A DNA stretch of 64,000 nucleotides from Marisa cornuarietis (lineage: Eukaryota; Mollusca; Gastropoda; Architaenioglossa; Ampullariidae), in contig SMMW01000171.1 in assembly GCA_004794655.1 (NCBI GenBank), forward strand, positions 56,001 through 120,000. The letters are read 5' to 3'. The stretch's first letter is position 1. Each line of letters begins with the position of its first letter. Positions 1 to 13,000 of the stretch are shown piece by piece. A program made the translations under genes and the position numbers. The notes beneath the pieces are model-generated. The model was not told the origin of the DNA. It searched no databases and was given only the letters and a program-made list of their open reading frames with translations.

Positions 1-221
1 AGCTCGACATCAAATGTTATGGTAGGGCCAGTCTATATATAGCTTGACATCACAAACATCATGACATCATGACAGAGCCATTATAAAGCTTGTCATCACA
101 CATGTTAAGTATGGTTGAATGTCATGTCATTAACAGCTGTATGGGCTTGTGCTGTGTTTAATTGTGTCATGTCTAAAAGTAAAGTTTTTTTGTAGTTTTT
201 TTGTCATTTTCATTTGCACAG

Positions 222-367
222 CTCACTGGACTGTCAGTGGATCATCAGAAGTGCTGATACTAATGACTACTTTACCCCTTATGTCATTCACATGACTGTG
301 GAGGAGTTCATTTTCAGCTCCTGCAGTTGGTCAGGCTGCTCCTGTGGTTACCTGCAAGTATTTGATG
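222..367 (+). CDS. Gene A exon: CUB 1, middle exon (b)
   Basis: Acceptor TTTGCACAG before 222 and donor GATG|GTGAGT after 367; 146 bp, phase 2 in, phase 1 out. It encodes the C-Q-W-I-I strand, a long loop with three cysteines ([18 protein letters not shown]) and the conserved VFDG turn. It is near-identical to 7853-7998; the only two differences change E to D and F to L. The first exon of this CUB domain must lie upstream of the window. Confidence 0.88.
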
Positions 368-991
368 GTGAGTAGAGCTTGTGAGCACATGTCGCCCAAA
401 GCCACATGCTCCAGCAACATAAAGACTATTAAGCCCATGACTTAAAGGCTATTGTTGCCAAACACACAAAGACTATACTAGCCAATAACATAGATTATCC
501 TAGCCAGTGATATAAATACTATCCTGCCCAATAACATTATTGCCTATCCATGACAGGAAGACTATCCTGGTCAGTGTGGTTCCTTTCGGGGAAAATACAT
601 TACACCGTTTAGCTGACACCAAAAAAATTAAGCAAACTTTCTTCAATAACAGATTAAAGTCTTTAAATGTGCAGATTTCTTTCACTTTCAGGGCAAAATC
701 TTTTAACGGAAGAAGTTGATCTTAGGTCCCAGTATGAGCTCTCTGTATCTTGCAGACCATTAGAAGTGACACACAAGGCAGTACTCGGTGTCATATGTTA
801 TGTGGGACAATATCACACACCATGTCAGACATAACATACTGTTGTGACAAATACCTCACACCTTAAAGTCATATGACGAACGCCTTATAGTCAGATACCT
901 CTTGCCTGGATGGAGCTTGACAAGTTGATGTTAGCATAGAATACTACAGCATCTTGCTTGTATGATCTCTTCAGTCATGTCCCTTGAAATA

Positions 992-1048
<57 letters not shown>

Positions 1049-4000
1049 CACATATACATGCATGCAAACCCACCTAGCAAGAACACACAAATACCCACAT
1101 ATATATATATATATAGAAAGAGATATACACACATATAAACACACACACGTACCAAAAACACACACACACACACACACTAAGACACACACTAAATAATACA
1201 CACATAGACACACAGGCCCATGACATTGCACTCTACTTGCTGGTCTCCAGACGTTAACATTCTTGTGTTACAGGTGACTCCACTAGTGCTACAAGTCTGG
1301 GCCGAGTGTGCGCCTCATCATACACTACTACAGACTTCTACAGTAGCGGCAGATACGCAACAGTCCTATTCTACGCCAACAGCTACAGTTACTCCAGCGC
1401 CAGCTTCAGGCTGCATTATGAGAGTGTGCCTCAGGCAGACGTTAGCACTACAAGTGAGTATAGAGCAGTATGAGAGTGTAGAGCAGTATGACATCAGCAC
1501 TACACGTGAGAATAGAGCAGTATGAGAGTGTAGAGCAGTATCAGAGTGTGCCTCAAGCAGACGTCAGCACTACACGTGAGTATAGAGCGGTATGAGAGTG
1601 TAGAGCAGTATGAGACTGTAGAGCAGGCAGATGTCCCCTCTACACATGAGTATAGAGCAGTATGATAGTGTAGGGTAGTATCAGAGTGTGCCGCAGGCAG
1701 ATGTCAGCACTATACATGAGTATAGAGCAGCATGAGAGTGTAGAGCAGTATCAGAGTGTGCATGGGCAGATGTCAGCACTACACATGAGTATAGAGCAGC
1801 AAGAGAGTGTAGAGCAGTATCAGAGTGTGCCGCAGGCAGATGTCAGCACTATACATGAGTATAGAGCAGCAAGAGAGTGTAGAGCAGTATGACGTCTGCA
1901 CTACACGTGAGTATAGAGCAGTAAGAGAGAGTAGAGCAGGCAGAGGTCAGCACTATATGTAAGTGTAGGGCAGTCAGTCAGTCAGTCGTCCCGTGCCTGG
2001 CACCTGGCGTTGGGGGATCACATGGATAGACGCGGCAGCTGACAGGGCCCGCCACTCTTGCCTATTTTAGGCGATAGTCAGCAGGTCCTGTACAGGACGA
2101 CCAGTCCAGTCTTTGACGTTCGTAAGTCAGTTCTTTCTCTGACCACCGCGGTGTCGGCCACCCTCCAAGGTGCCTTGAAGGATAGTCTTCGACAAGGTGT
2201 CGTGCCGGGTCACGTGACCAAAGAAGACCAGCTTACGTCACTTGACTGTTGATAGTAGAGGTTCCTGGTGTCCTACCAGTGTGGCCATCTTGTTTCTTAC
2301 AAAGTCGTTGGTTTTATGTTCTTTGTATGAGATCCGGAGCAGCCTCCTCAGACACTTGTTCTCGAATGCCTGGATTCTCCTTTCTATTTCGGCGAGCAGA
2401 GTCCACGTGTCACATGCGTAGAGCAGGATCGGCACTACCAGGGATTTGTATAGCCTGTACTTGGTAGTGAACCTTATCTTGTGGCTATGCCAGATCCTAT
2501 CTAGCCTAGCCATTGCTGCTGTTGCTGTTGCGATCCTGATGCGGATATCTGGCGTGGAGCTGCCGTCCTTGGAGAGGGTGGCTCCCAGGTACTTGAAGCT
2601 GCTGACCTCTTCGAGCTGTAACCCGTTCATATAGATCTCTGCTTTGCCGTTGCCATTGATCATAACTTTGCTTTTTTCGGTGCTGGTCTCCATTCCATAT
2701 GCGTTTGAGCTGTCTGTCAGTCTGTTGGTGAGGTCTTGCAGTTCTTTGTTTGTACCTGCTAACAGATCTATGTCATCTGCAAAGCGTAGGTTGCATATTG
2801 GTCTTCTGCCGATTGAAATGGAGGGATGGTGGTCATGATGAGCTTCAAGCATGATGTTCTCCAAGAATATTTTGAACAGCACGGGTGAGAGGGGACATCC
2901 TTGACGTACCCCTACTGTAGTGCGAAAGTAAGCTCCTATTTGGTTGTTGAGCAGTACTGTATTCGTTGAGCTGTTATACAACGCTTCAACAACCTGGACG
3001 AGCCCTTCTTCAATGTTGAATTTCCGCATCACATGCCATAGCCCCTCGTGCCAGACTCTGTCAAATGCCTTCTTAAAGTCAATGAAGTTGTGGTAAAGGT
3101 CCCGCTGATGCTGAAGACGCTTTTCAATAAGAAGACGACAGTTGAAAATCTGCTCAACTGTGCTTCTACGTGGTCTGAAGCCAGCCTGTTCTGCTAGCAG
3201 CTCTTCTGCGGTGGTTCTGATGCGGTTCTGTATGACCTTCAGCATGACTTTGCTTGGGTGACTGATTAGACTTATGGTTCTGTAGTTCTGACACTGTTTG
3301 CTGTTTCCTTTCTTTGGGAGGGGTATGATTAGTGACTGCGTCCATTCTCTGGGCCATTCCTTGCGCTCCCAGACTCTTTGGCACAGGACAGTTAGGGCCT
3401 TTGTAGTTGCTTCCCCACCCTGCTTGAGCGGCTCAGCTGGTACATTATCAACGCCTGGTGACTTTCCTCCCTTCAAACTATGTACAGCTCTTTCCACCTC
3501 TTCCCGTAGGACTGGTAGGTCTGCAGGTTCGCTGTCTCTAGTCTGGTTGTTTTGGAGGATGTTGGCGTCGGTCTTCAGCTGGTAGTTATACAGGTCCTTG
3601 CAGTATTCTGTCCATCGGTTGAGTACAGCATTGTCTTCTGTGAGAAGGTGACCATTGCTGTCTTCGATGGCTGAGATCTTCTGCTGGTCTGTCTTAGTGA
3701 GGGTCTTTAGAAGTTGGTAGGCCTTTTTGCTGTCACCTCGTGCCATTCCATCCTCTATATCCTGGCACTGATCCTCGATCCAGCTCTCCCTAGCTGCCTT
3801 CATCCCTTTCTTGATGGCACAGTTCACGTCTTTGTATTTGGTGGCTGCTTCTGGTTTGGTTTTCTTTTCTCTCTTCAAGGCCCTCCTTTGGTCACAGAGG
3901 TCTAGTATGTCGTTCGTGACCCATGGCTGTTTCTTATTTCTATGTCGCCCTAGAACCTCTTGGGCTGTCGACAGTAGCACCTCTTTGATGTTTCCAGCGA

Positions 4001-7000
4001 GGGTGTCTACATCACAGTCCACCAGGCTCAGTGCGCCAAATTTTCCGCCTACCGTGGCCTTGAAGACTTCTGCAATCTTTGGGTCTTGCAGCTTCTCCAA
4101 ATCAAAGCGAATTCGAGGAGTGTTTAAGAGTCGCTTCACTTTCAGCCTCAGCTTTAGGTTCGCTAGAACAAGGTCATGGTCGCTGCCTATGTCAGCGCCT
4201 GGGTACGTCCTTGTGTTGGCCCTGTTGATGCTGGATTTGAAGCGTCTCGGCAGTAGGATATAGTCGATCTGATTATGGACCAATCCGTCTGGTGAGTGCC
4301 ACGTTGCCACATAGGGCAGTATACGTGACTGTAGAGCGGTGTGAGAGTGTGCCTCAGGCAGACGTCAGCACTACACATGAGTATAGATCAGTATGAGAGT
4401 GTAGGGCAGTATACGTGAATATAGACCACTATGAGAGTGTAGAGCCATATACGTGAATATAGAGCAGTGTGAGAGTATAGAGCAGTGTGAGAGTGTAGAG
4501 CAGTATACATGATTGTAGAGCAGTATGAGAGTGTAGAGCAGTATACATGATTATAGAGCAGTATGAGAGTGTAGAGCAGTATAGGTGATTATAGAGCAGT
4601 ATAAGAGAGTAGAGCAGGCAGACGTCAGCACTATATGTAAGTGTAGGGCAGTATACGTGAGTGTAGAGCAGTGTGAGAGTGTGCCTCAGGCAGACGTCAG
4701 CACTACACATGAGTATAGATCAGTATGAGAGTGTATAGCAGTGTGAGAGTGTAGAGCAGTATACGTGAATATAGACAAGTATGAGAGTTTAGAGCAGTGT
4801 GAGAGTGTAGAGCAGTATAGGTGATTATAGAGCAGTATGAGAGTATGAGAGTGTAGGTGATTATAGAGCAGTATGAGAGTGTAGAGCAGTGTGAGAGTAT
4901 GAGAGTGTAGGTGATTATAGAGCAGTATGAGAGTGTAGAGCAGTATGAGAGTGTAGGTGATTATAGAGCAGTATGAGAGTGTAGAGCAGTGTGAGAGTGT
5001 AGAGCAGTATACGATAATATAGAGCAGTGTGAGAGTGTAGAGCAGTATACAATAATATAGAGCAGTGTGAGAGTGTAGAGCAGTATACAATAATATAGAG
5101 CAGTGTGAGAGTGTAGATCAGTATACAATAATATAGAGCAGTGTGAGAGTGTAGAGCAGTATGAGAGTGTAGAGCAGTGTGAGAGTGTGCTACAGGAATA
5201 CATCAGCACTCCATGCCTTTATCATCTGTGATGCTGAACAAAAGCTGTTGACTGCAGTCAGGTGTCACATTCTCTACGCCTGTATGCAGAATATGCAGAT
5301 TTCCTTCATTTTGCAACTTCATTGCTTGTCACTGCTTGTGTGTGACGCGTGGTGATTGTGTAGTGTTCAGTTTATGTTGACCTTTCTTGAGTAATGACTA
5401 ACCTGAAACCCTGACTGTGTGACTAATTGGTGTTAAACCCTCTTGGTTCGACAAGCCACGATCGTGGCTTTGCCAGGTAGCACGGGCAAGGCAATTTTCA
5501 TTACTTTTTATTGCAAAGTTCAAGCTAGTTTTCTCTTTTCCAAAAATGTCTAGGTTTCTTGGACTAATGTTTATCTCAGAGCAGCAATAATAAAAAAACA
5601 TAATTCACCCACTGTCGTCTTCGCAATCTTCAGTTATAAGCCAGTCATTGTAATGTTATATTTTTATCTTGAACCAAGAGGATTAATAATTTGTTGATTG
5701 GTGGCTTGTACACTTGGCTTGGAGAAATTTCAGTGTCAAAATTTCTATTTAGTTTTAGTAAAGAACATCATTCACTCAGCATATGAAGCATTGTCTACAT
5801 TTCTAAACAACTTTTATTTACTTGATGTTAAATGGGGCCACTTGCTAGATATTCATGTGCTTTTGCGGCCTAATAGTAAAAAGTTTGAATACATGAATTC
5901 CATTTTGTCTTAAATCTACTGAATAAATGCTATCATGTCAGGAAATATTTGTGTTGTTATCTATAATCGTATTACGCAAGTTAATATTCCATTAATCAGC
6001 ACATTATTTTGTGACATCTATGTAAGTAATGAATTCAGACTATGTAAATGATGAATACAGACTGTCACTGGTCACACATCTTGTACACTCCATTGCTTCT
6101 CTTCTGTCCCAGGTCCCCCCCTCACTACTACAACTGATGTGGCAACAGGTGAGTCCACTGGGGATGTTAAACAGATTATCTTTCCTGATGGACATTAGAT
6201 AGCTAGATTATCTTTTTGTGATGGACATCAAACAGCTAAATTATCCTTCTCTGACGGATATGAGACAGCTAGATTGTCTACTCTGAAGGACATTAAACAG
6301 CTACATTATCATTCCCTGTTGGTCATTACACAGATTATCTTTTCCTGATGGACATCACACAGCTAGATTATCTTTCCAAAATGGACACCACACAGCTACA
6401 TTGTCCTTTCCTGGACATTACATAGCCAAATTATTTTTCCCTATGGACATCACACGGCTTGAGTATCCTTCCCTGACGGTTCTTACACAGCTAGGGTATC
6501 CTACCCCTTAAGGATAGTGTAGCAGATCATATTTTATTTTTTTCAGTCCTCTTACCCCTCTTCTGTAGTGCATGCATGTGTGTCAGTGTGTGTGTGTGTG
6601 TTTGTGCATGCATGTGTGTGTGTGTGTGTGTTTGTGCATGCATGTGTGTTAGGGTGTGTGTGTATGTGTGTGTTTGTGCAGTCATGTGTATGTGTGTATG
6701 TATGTGCACATGTATGTGTGTCAGTGAGTGTGTGTGTTTGTGCAGTCATGTGTATGTGTGTATGTATGTGCACATGTATATGTGTGTGCATATGTATATG
6801 TATGTGTGGGATTTGGTGTGTGTTTGTGTCCATGCACATGTTTATTTAAATGTTTCAGTATGCAGTTCTTCAGGAGTATATACAGATGTTCGCTATGGAC
6901 AACCACAAGTACTAAATTTTGCTCGCAATATTTATAGGTAATACTTTGACATATTTTACATGTAACATTTTTATATTACAGGTGATATATTATATATCAG

Positions 7001-10000
7001 GTATTATAGTAAATAGTAGCAGGTATGTGACGATGTTTTTACTCTTCCTGTACACAACCTTACTGTTTCTCCATCAACTCTGATTAAGAAAAACAGAAGC
7101 ATTCATTTTCTTTATTGCCTGCATAGTCAGCCAAGCGTCACTCACAAAAGATAAAAGGTTTAATGCAAGTTATTGTTTACCATCTATTTGAAAACTGTTA
7201 AATAAACTTTGTTATATCAAAGCCATATCTGCTGCTGTTAGAGAAATCCAAAGTGATAATATAGCAATGTCTATATCTATAGATATATAAATATATATAT
7301 TGTGATACTACAGGCCTGACAAGCCAGTGCCTTGTTTAACTTAAACACAACACACAGAGATAACAACCAGTATCAGCTCATCTCAATCACTATCGCGTAC
7401 ATGTTATGGTGGAGCTATTCTATATGTATATAGCTTGTGCTCATACATCTTATGGCAGAACCAGTTTAGATATAGCTTAACAGCATGTTATAGCTGAGAC
7501 AGTATACATATATATAGATTCACATCACATGTGATGGCAGAGCCAGTTTATTTATAGCTTGACATCACATTATTGGCAGAGCCAGTCTATTTATAGCCTG
7601 ACATCACACATCACAGAGCCAGTCTGTATATAGCTTGACATCAAATGTTATGGTAGGGCCAGTCTATATATAGCTTGACATCACAAACATCATGACATCA
7701 TGACAGAGCCATTATAAAGCTTGTCATCACACATGTTAAGTATGGTTGAATGTCATGTCATTTACAGCTGTATGGGCTTGTGCTGTGTTTAATTGTGTCA
7801 TGTCTGAAAGTAAAGTTTTTTTGTAGTTTTTTTGTCATTTTCATTCGCACAGCTCACTGGACTGTCAGTGGATCATCAGAAGTGCTGATACTAATGACTA
7901 CTTTACCCCTTATGTCATTCACATGACTGTGGAGGATTTCATTCTCAGCTCCTGCAGTTGGTCAGGCTGCTCCTGTGGTTACCTGCAAGTATTTGATGGT
8001 GAGTAGAGCTTGTGAGCACATGTCGCCCAAAGCCACATGCTCCAGCAACATAAAGACTATTAAGCCCATGACTTAAAGGCTATTGTTGCCAAACACACAA
8101 AGACTATACTAGCCAATAACATAGATTATCCTAGCCAGTGATATAAATACTATCCTGCCCAATAACATTATTGCCTATCCATGACAGGAAGACTATCCTG
8201 GTCAGTGTGGTTCCTTTCGGGGAAAATACATTACACCGTTTAGCTGACACCAAAAAAAATTAAGCAAACTTTCTTCAATAACAGATTAAAGTCTTTAAAT
8301 GTGCAGATTTCTTTCACTTTCATGGCAAAATCTTTTAACGGAAGAAGTTGATCTTAGGTCCCAGTATGAGCTCTCTGTATCTTGCAGACCATTAGAAGTG
8401 ACACACAAGGCAGTACTCGGTGTCATATGTTATGTGGGACAATATCACACACCATGTCAGACATAACATACTGTTGTGACAATTACCTCACACCTTAAAG
8501 TCATATGACGAACGCCTTATAGTCAGATACCTCTTGCCTGGATGGAGCTTGACAAGTTGATGTTAGCATAGAATACTACAGCATCTTGCTTGTATGATCT
8601 CTTCAGTCATGTCCCTTGAAATATCACACACACACACACACATATATATATAAATTTACACATATATGCATATATATACACACATACAAACACACCCGTA
8701 GCAAAAACACACACACACACACACTAAATAATACACACATGCACATATACATACAAGCAAACGCAACTAGCAAGAACACATATTACCAGACGTTAACATT
8801 CTTGTGTTACAGGTGACTCCACTAGTGCTACAAGTCTGGGCCGAGTGTGCGCCTCATCATACACTACTACAGACTTCTACAGTAGCGGCAGATACGCAAC
8901 AGTCCTATTCTACGGCAACGGCTACACTTACTCCAGCGCCAGCTTCAGGCTGCATTATGAGAGTGTGCCTCAGACAGACGTCAGCACTACACGTGAGTAT
9001 ACAGCAGTATGAGAGTGTAGAGCAGTATGACATCAGCACCACACATGAGTATAGAGCAGTATGAGAGTGTAGAGTAGTATGACGTCAGCACCACACGTGA
9101 GTATAGAGCAGTATGAGAGTGTAGAGCAGTATGATGTCTGCACTACACTGAGTTTAGAGCAGTATGAGAGTGTGCTGCAGGAATATGTCAGTACTAAACA
9201 TGAGTATAGAGTGGTATGAGAGTGTAGAGCAGGCAGACATCAACACAACACGAGTGTAGAGCAGTGTGTGAATGTAGAGCAGTATGAGAGCGTGCTACGT
9301 TAGTGTAGAGCAGTATATAGGAGTTCAGAGCAGTATGAGACTGTGCTACAGGCAGATGTCAGCACTACACATAAGTGTGGAGCAGTATATGGGAGTTTAA
9401 AGCAGTATGAGAGTGTACCATGGGCAGACGTTTATAGATGGTGTAAAATGTTTGTACTAGATGGTACTTTCTATAGCTTGTGTACAATGTCTGTACTGTC
9501 TATAGATTGTGTACAATGTCTGTACTGTCTATAGATTGTGTACAATGTCTGTACTGTCTATAGATTGTGTACAATGTATGTACTTTCTATAGCTTGTGTA
9601 AAATGTCTGTACTGTCTATAGATTGTGTACAATGTCTGTACTGTCTATAGATTGTGTACAATGTATGTACTGTCTATAGATTGTGTACAATGTCTGTACT
9701 GCCTATAAATTGTGTACAATGTATGTACTTTCTATAGATTGTGTACAATGTACGTAATTTCTATAGATTGTGTACAATGTCTGTATTGTCTATAGATGGT
9801 GTACAATGTCTGTACTGTCTATAGATTGTGTACAATGTATGTACTTACTGGTACTGTCTATAGATGGTGTACAATGTCTGTACTGTCTATAGATTGTGTA
9901 AAATGTATGTACTTACTGGTACTGTCTGTAGATGGTGTACAATGTCTGTACTGTCTATAGATTGTGTACAATGTCTGTACTTACTGGTACTGTCTATAGA

Positions 10001-13000
10001 TGGTGTACAATGTCTGTACTTACTGGTACTGTCTATAGATTGTGTACAATGTATGTACTTACTGGTTCTGTCTCTAGATGGTGTACAATGTCTGTACTTA
10101 CTGGTTCTGTCTATAGATGGTGTACAATGTATGTACTGTCTATAGATTGTGTACAATGTCTGTAAAATGTATGTACTTACTGGTACTGTCTGTAGATGGT
10201 GTACAATGTCTGTACTGTCTATAGATTGTGTACAATGTCTGTACTGTCTATAGATTGTGTACAATGTATGTACTTACTGGTACTGTCTATAGATTGTGTA
10301 CAATGTCTGTACTGTCTATAGCTTGTGTACAATGTATGTACTTATTGGTACTTTCTATAGCTTGTGTACGATGTCTGTACTGTCTATAGATTGTGTACAA
10401 TGTCTGTACTGTCTATAGATGGTGTACAATGTATGTACTTACTGGTACTGTCTATAGATGGTGTACAATGTCTGTACTGTCTATAGAGTGTGTACAATGT
10501 ATAAACTTATTGGTACTCTCTATAGCTTGTGTACGATGTCTGTACTGTCTATAGATTGTGTACAATGTCTGTACTTACTGGTACTGTCTATAGATGGTGT
10601 ACAATGTCTGTACTGTCTATAGATTGTGTACAATGTCTGTACTGTCTATAGATTGTGTACAATGTATGTACTTACTGGTACTGTCTATAGATTGTGTATA
10701 ATGTCTGTACTGTCTATAGATTGTGTACATTGTACGTACTTACTGGCGCTGTCTATAGATGGTGTACAATGTCTGTACTTACTGGTGCTGTCTATAGATG
10801 GTGTACAATGTATGTACTTACTGGTACTGTCTATAGATTGTGTGCAATGTCTGTACTGTCTATAGATGGTGTACAATGTCTGTGCAATGTCTGTACTGTC
10901 TATAGATGGTGTACAATGTATGTACTTACATGTACTGTCTATAGATTGTGTACAATGTCTGTATTGTCTATAGATGGTGTACAATGTCTGTACTTACTGG
11001 TACTGTCTATAGATTGTGTACAATGTATGTACTTACTGGTCCTGTCTATAGATTGTGTACAATGTATGTATTTACTGGCGCTGTCTATAGATGGTGTACA
11101 ATGTTTGTACTTACTGGTGCTGTCTATACATGGTGTACAATGTCTGTACTTACTGGTAATGTCTATAGATGGTGTACAATGTCTGTACTTACTGGTACTG
11201 TCTATAGATTGTGTACAATGTATGTACTTACTGGTTCTGTCTCTAGATGGTGTACAATGTCTGTACTTTCTTGGTTCTGTCTATAGATGGTGTACAATGT
11301 ATGTACTGTCTATAGATTGTGTACAATGTCTGAACTTACTGGTTCTGTCTATAGATGGTGTACAATGTCTGTACTGTCTCTAGATGGTGTACAATGTCTG
11401 TACTGTCTATAGATGGTGTACAATGTATGTACTTACTAACACTGTCTATAGATTGTGCACAATGTCTGTACTGTCTATAGATTGTGTACAATGTCTGTAC
11501 TGTCTATAGATTGTGTACAATGTCTGTACTTACTGGTACTGTCTATAGATGGTGTACAATGTATGTACTTACTGGTACTGTCTATAGATGGTGTACAATG
11601 TCTGTACTTACTGGTACTGTCTATAGATTGTGTACAATGTATGTACTTTCTGGTGCTGTCTATAGATGGTGTACAATGTATGTACTTACTGGTGCTGTCT
11701 ATAGATGGTGTACAATGTCTGTACTTACTGGTACTGTCTATAGATTGTGTACAATTTTTGTACTTACTGGTACTGTCTATAGGTGGTGTACAATGTCTGT
11801 ACTTACTGGTACTGTCTATAGATTGTGTACAATGTCTGTACTTACTGGTACTGTTTATAGATGGTGTACAATGTATGTACTTACTGGTACTGTCTAGAGA
11901 TTGTGTACAATGTATGTACTTGCTGGTCCTGTCTATAGATTGTGTACAATGTATGTACTTACTGGCGCTGTCTATAGATGGTGTACAATGTCTGTACTTA
12001 CTGGTGCTGTCTATACATGGTGTACAATGTATGTACTTACTGGTACTGTCTATAGATTGTGTACAATGTCTGTACTGTCTATAGATGGTGTACAATGTCT
12101 GTACTTACTGGTGCTGTCTATACATGGTGTACAATGTATGTACTTACTGGTACTGTCTATAGATTGATTGTGTACAATGTCTGTACTGTCTATAGATGGT
12201 GTACAATGTCTGTACTTACTGGTGCTGTCTATACATGGTGTACAATGTATGTACTTACTGGTACTGTCTATAGATTGTGTACAATGTCTGTACTGTCTAT
12301 AGATGGTGTACAATGTCTGTACTTACTGGTACTGTCTATAGATGGTGTACAATGTATGTACTTACTGGTTCTGTCTCTAGATGGTGTTCAATGTCTGTAC
12401 TTTTTGGTTCTGTCTATAGATGGTGTACAATGTATGTACTGTCTATAGATGGTGTACAATGTCTGTACTTACTGGTTCTGTCTATAGATGGTGTACAATG
12501 TCTGTACTGTCTCTAGATGGTGTACAATGTCTGTACTGTCTATAGATGGTGTACAATGTATGTACTTACTAACATTGTCTATAGATTGTGTACAATGTAT
12601 GTACTTACTGGTTCTGTCTATAGATTGTGTACAATGTTTGTACTGTCTATAGATTGTGTACAATGTTTGTACTGTCTATAGATTGTGTACAATGTATGTA
12701 CTTACTGGTACTTTCTATAGCTTGTGTACAATGTTTGTACTGTCTATAGATTGTGTACAATGTTTGTACTGTCTATAGATTGTGTACAATGTTTGTACTG
12801 TCTATAGATTGTGTACAATGTATGTACTTACTGGTTCTGTCTCTAGATGGTGTTCAATGTCTGTACTTTTTGGTTCTGTCTATAGATGGTGTACAATGTA
12901 TGTACTGTCTATAGATGGTGTACAATGTATGTACTGTCTATAGATGGTGTACAATGTCTGTACTTACTGGTTCTGTCTATAGATGGTGTACAATGTCTGT

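Larger units (their letters stand above)
1..1453 (+). repeat. Segmental duplication, copy 1 (CUB exons plus introns)
   Basis: Bases 1-990 match 7632-8620 almost base for base, and 1250-1453 match 8790-8992. The copies differ mostly in the CA-rich stretch between them. The duplicated block carries CUB exon b, intron, exon c and the start of the downstream minisatellite, so it created an extra CUB half-module. The left edge lies outside the window. Confidence 0.92.
7632..8992 (+). repeat. Segmental duplication, copy 2
   Basis: Second copy of the block at 1-1453, offset 7631 bases up to the CA-rich stretch. It contains CUB 2 exons b and c. The intron between them is almost unchanged from copy 1, which points to a recent event or recent gene conversion. 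Confidence 0.92.
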
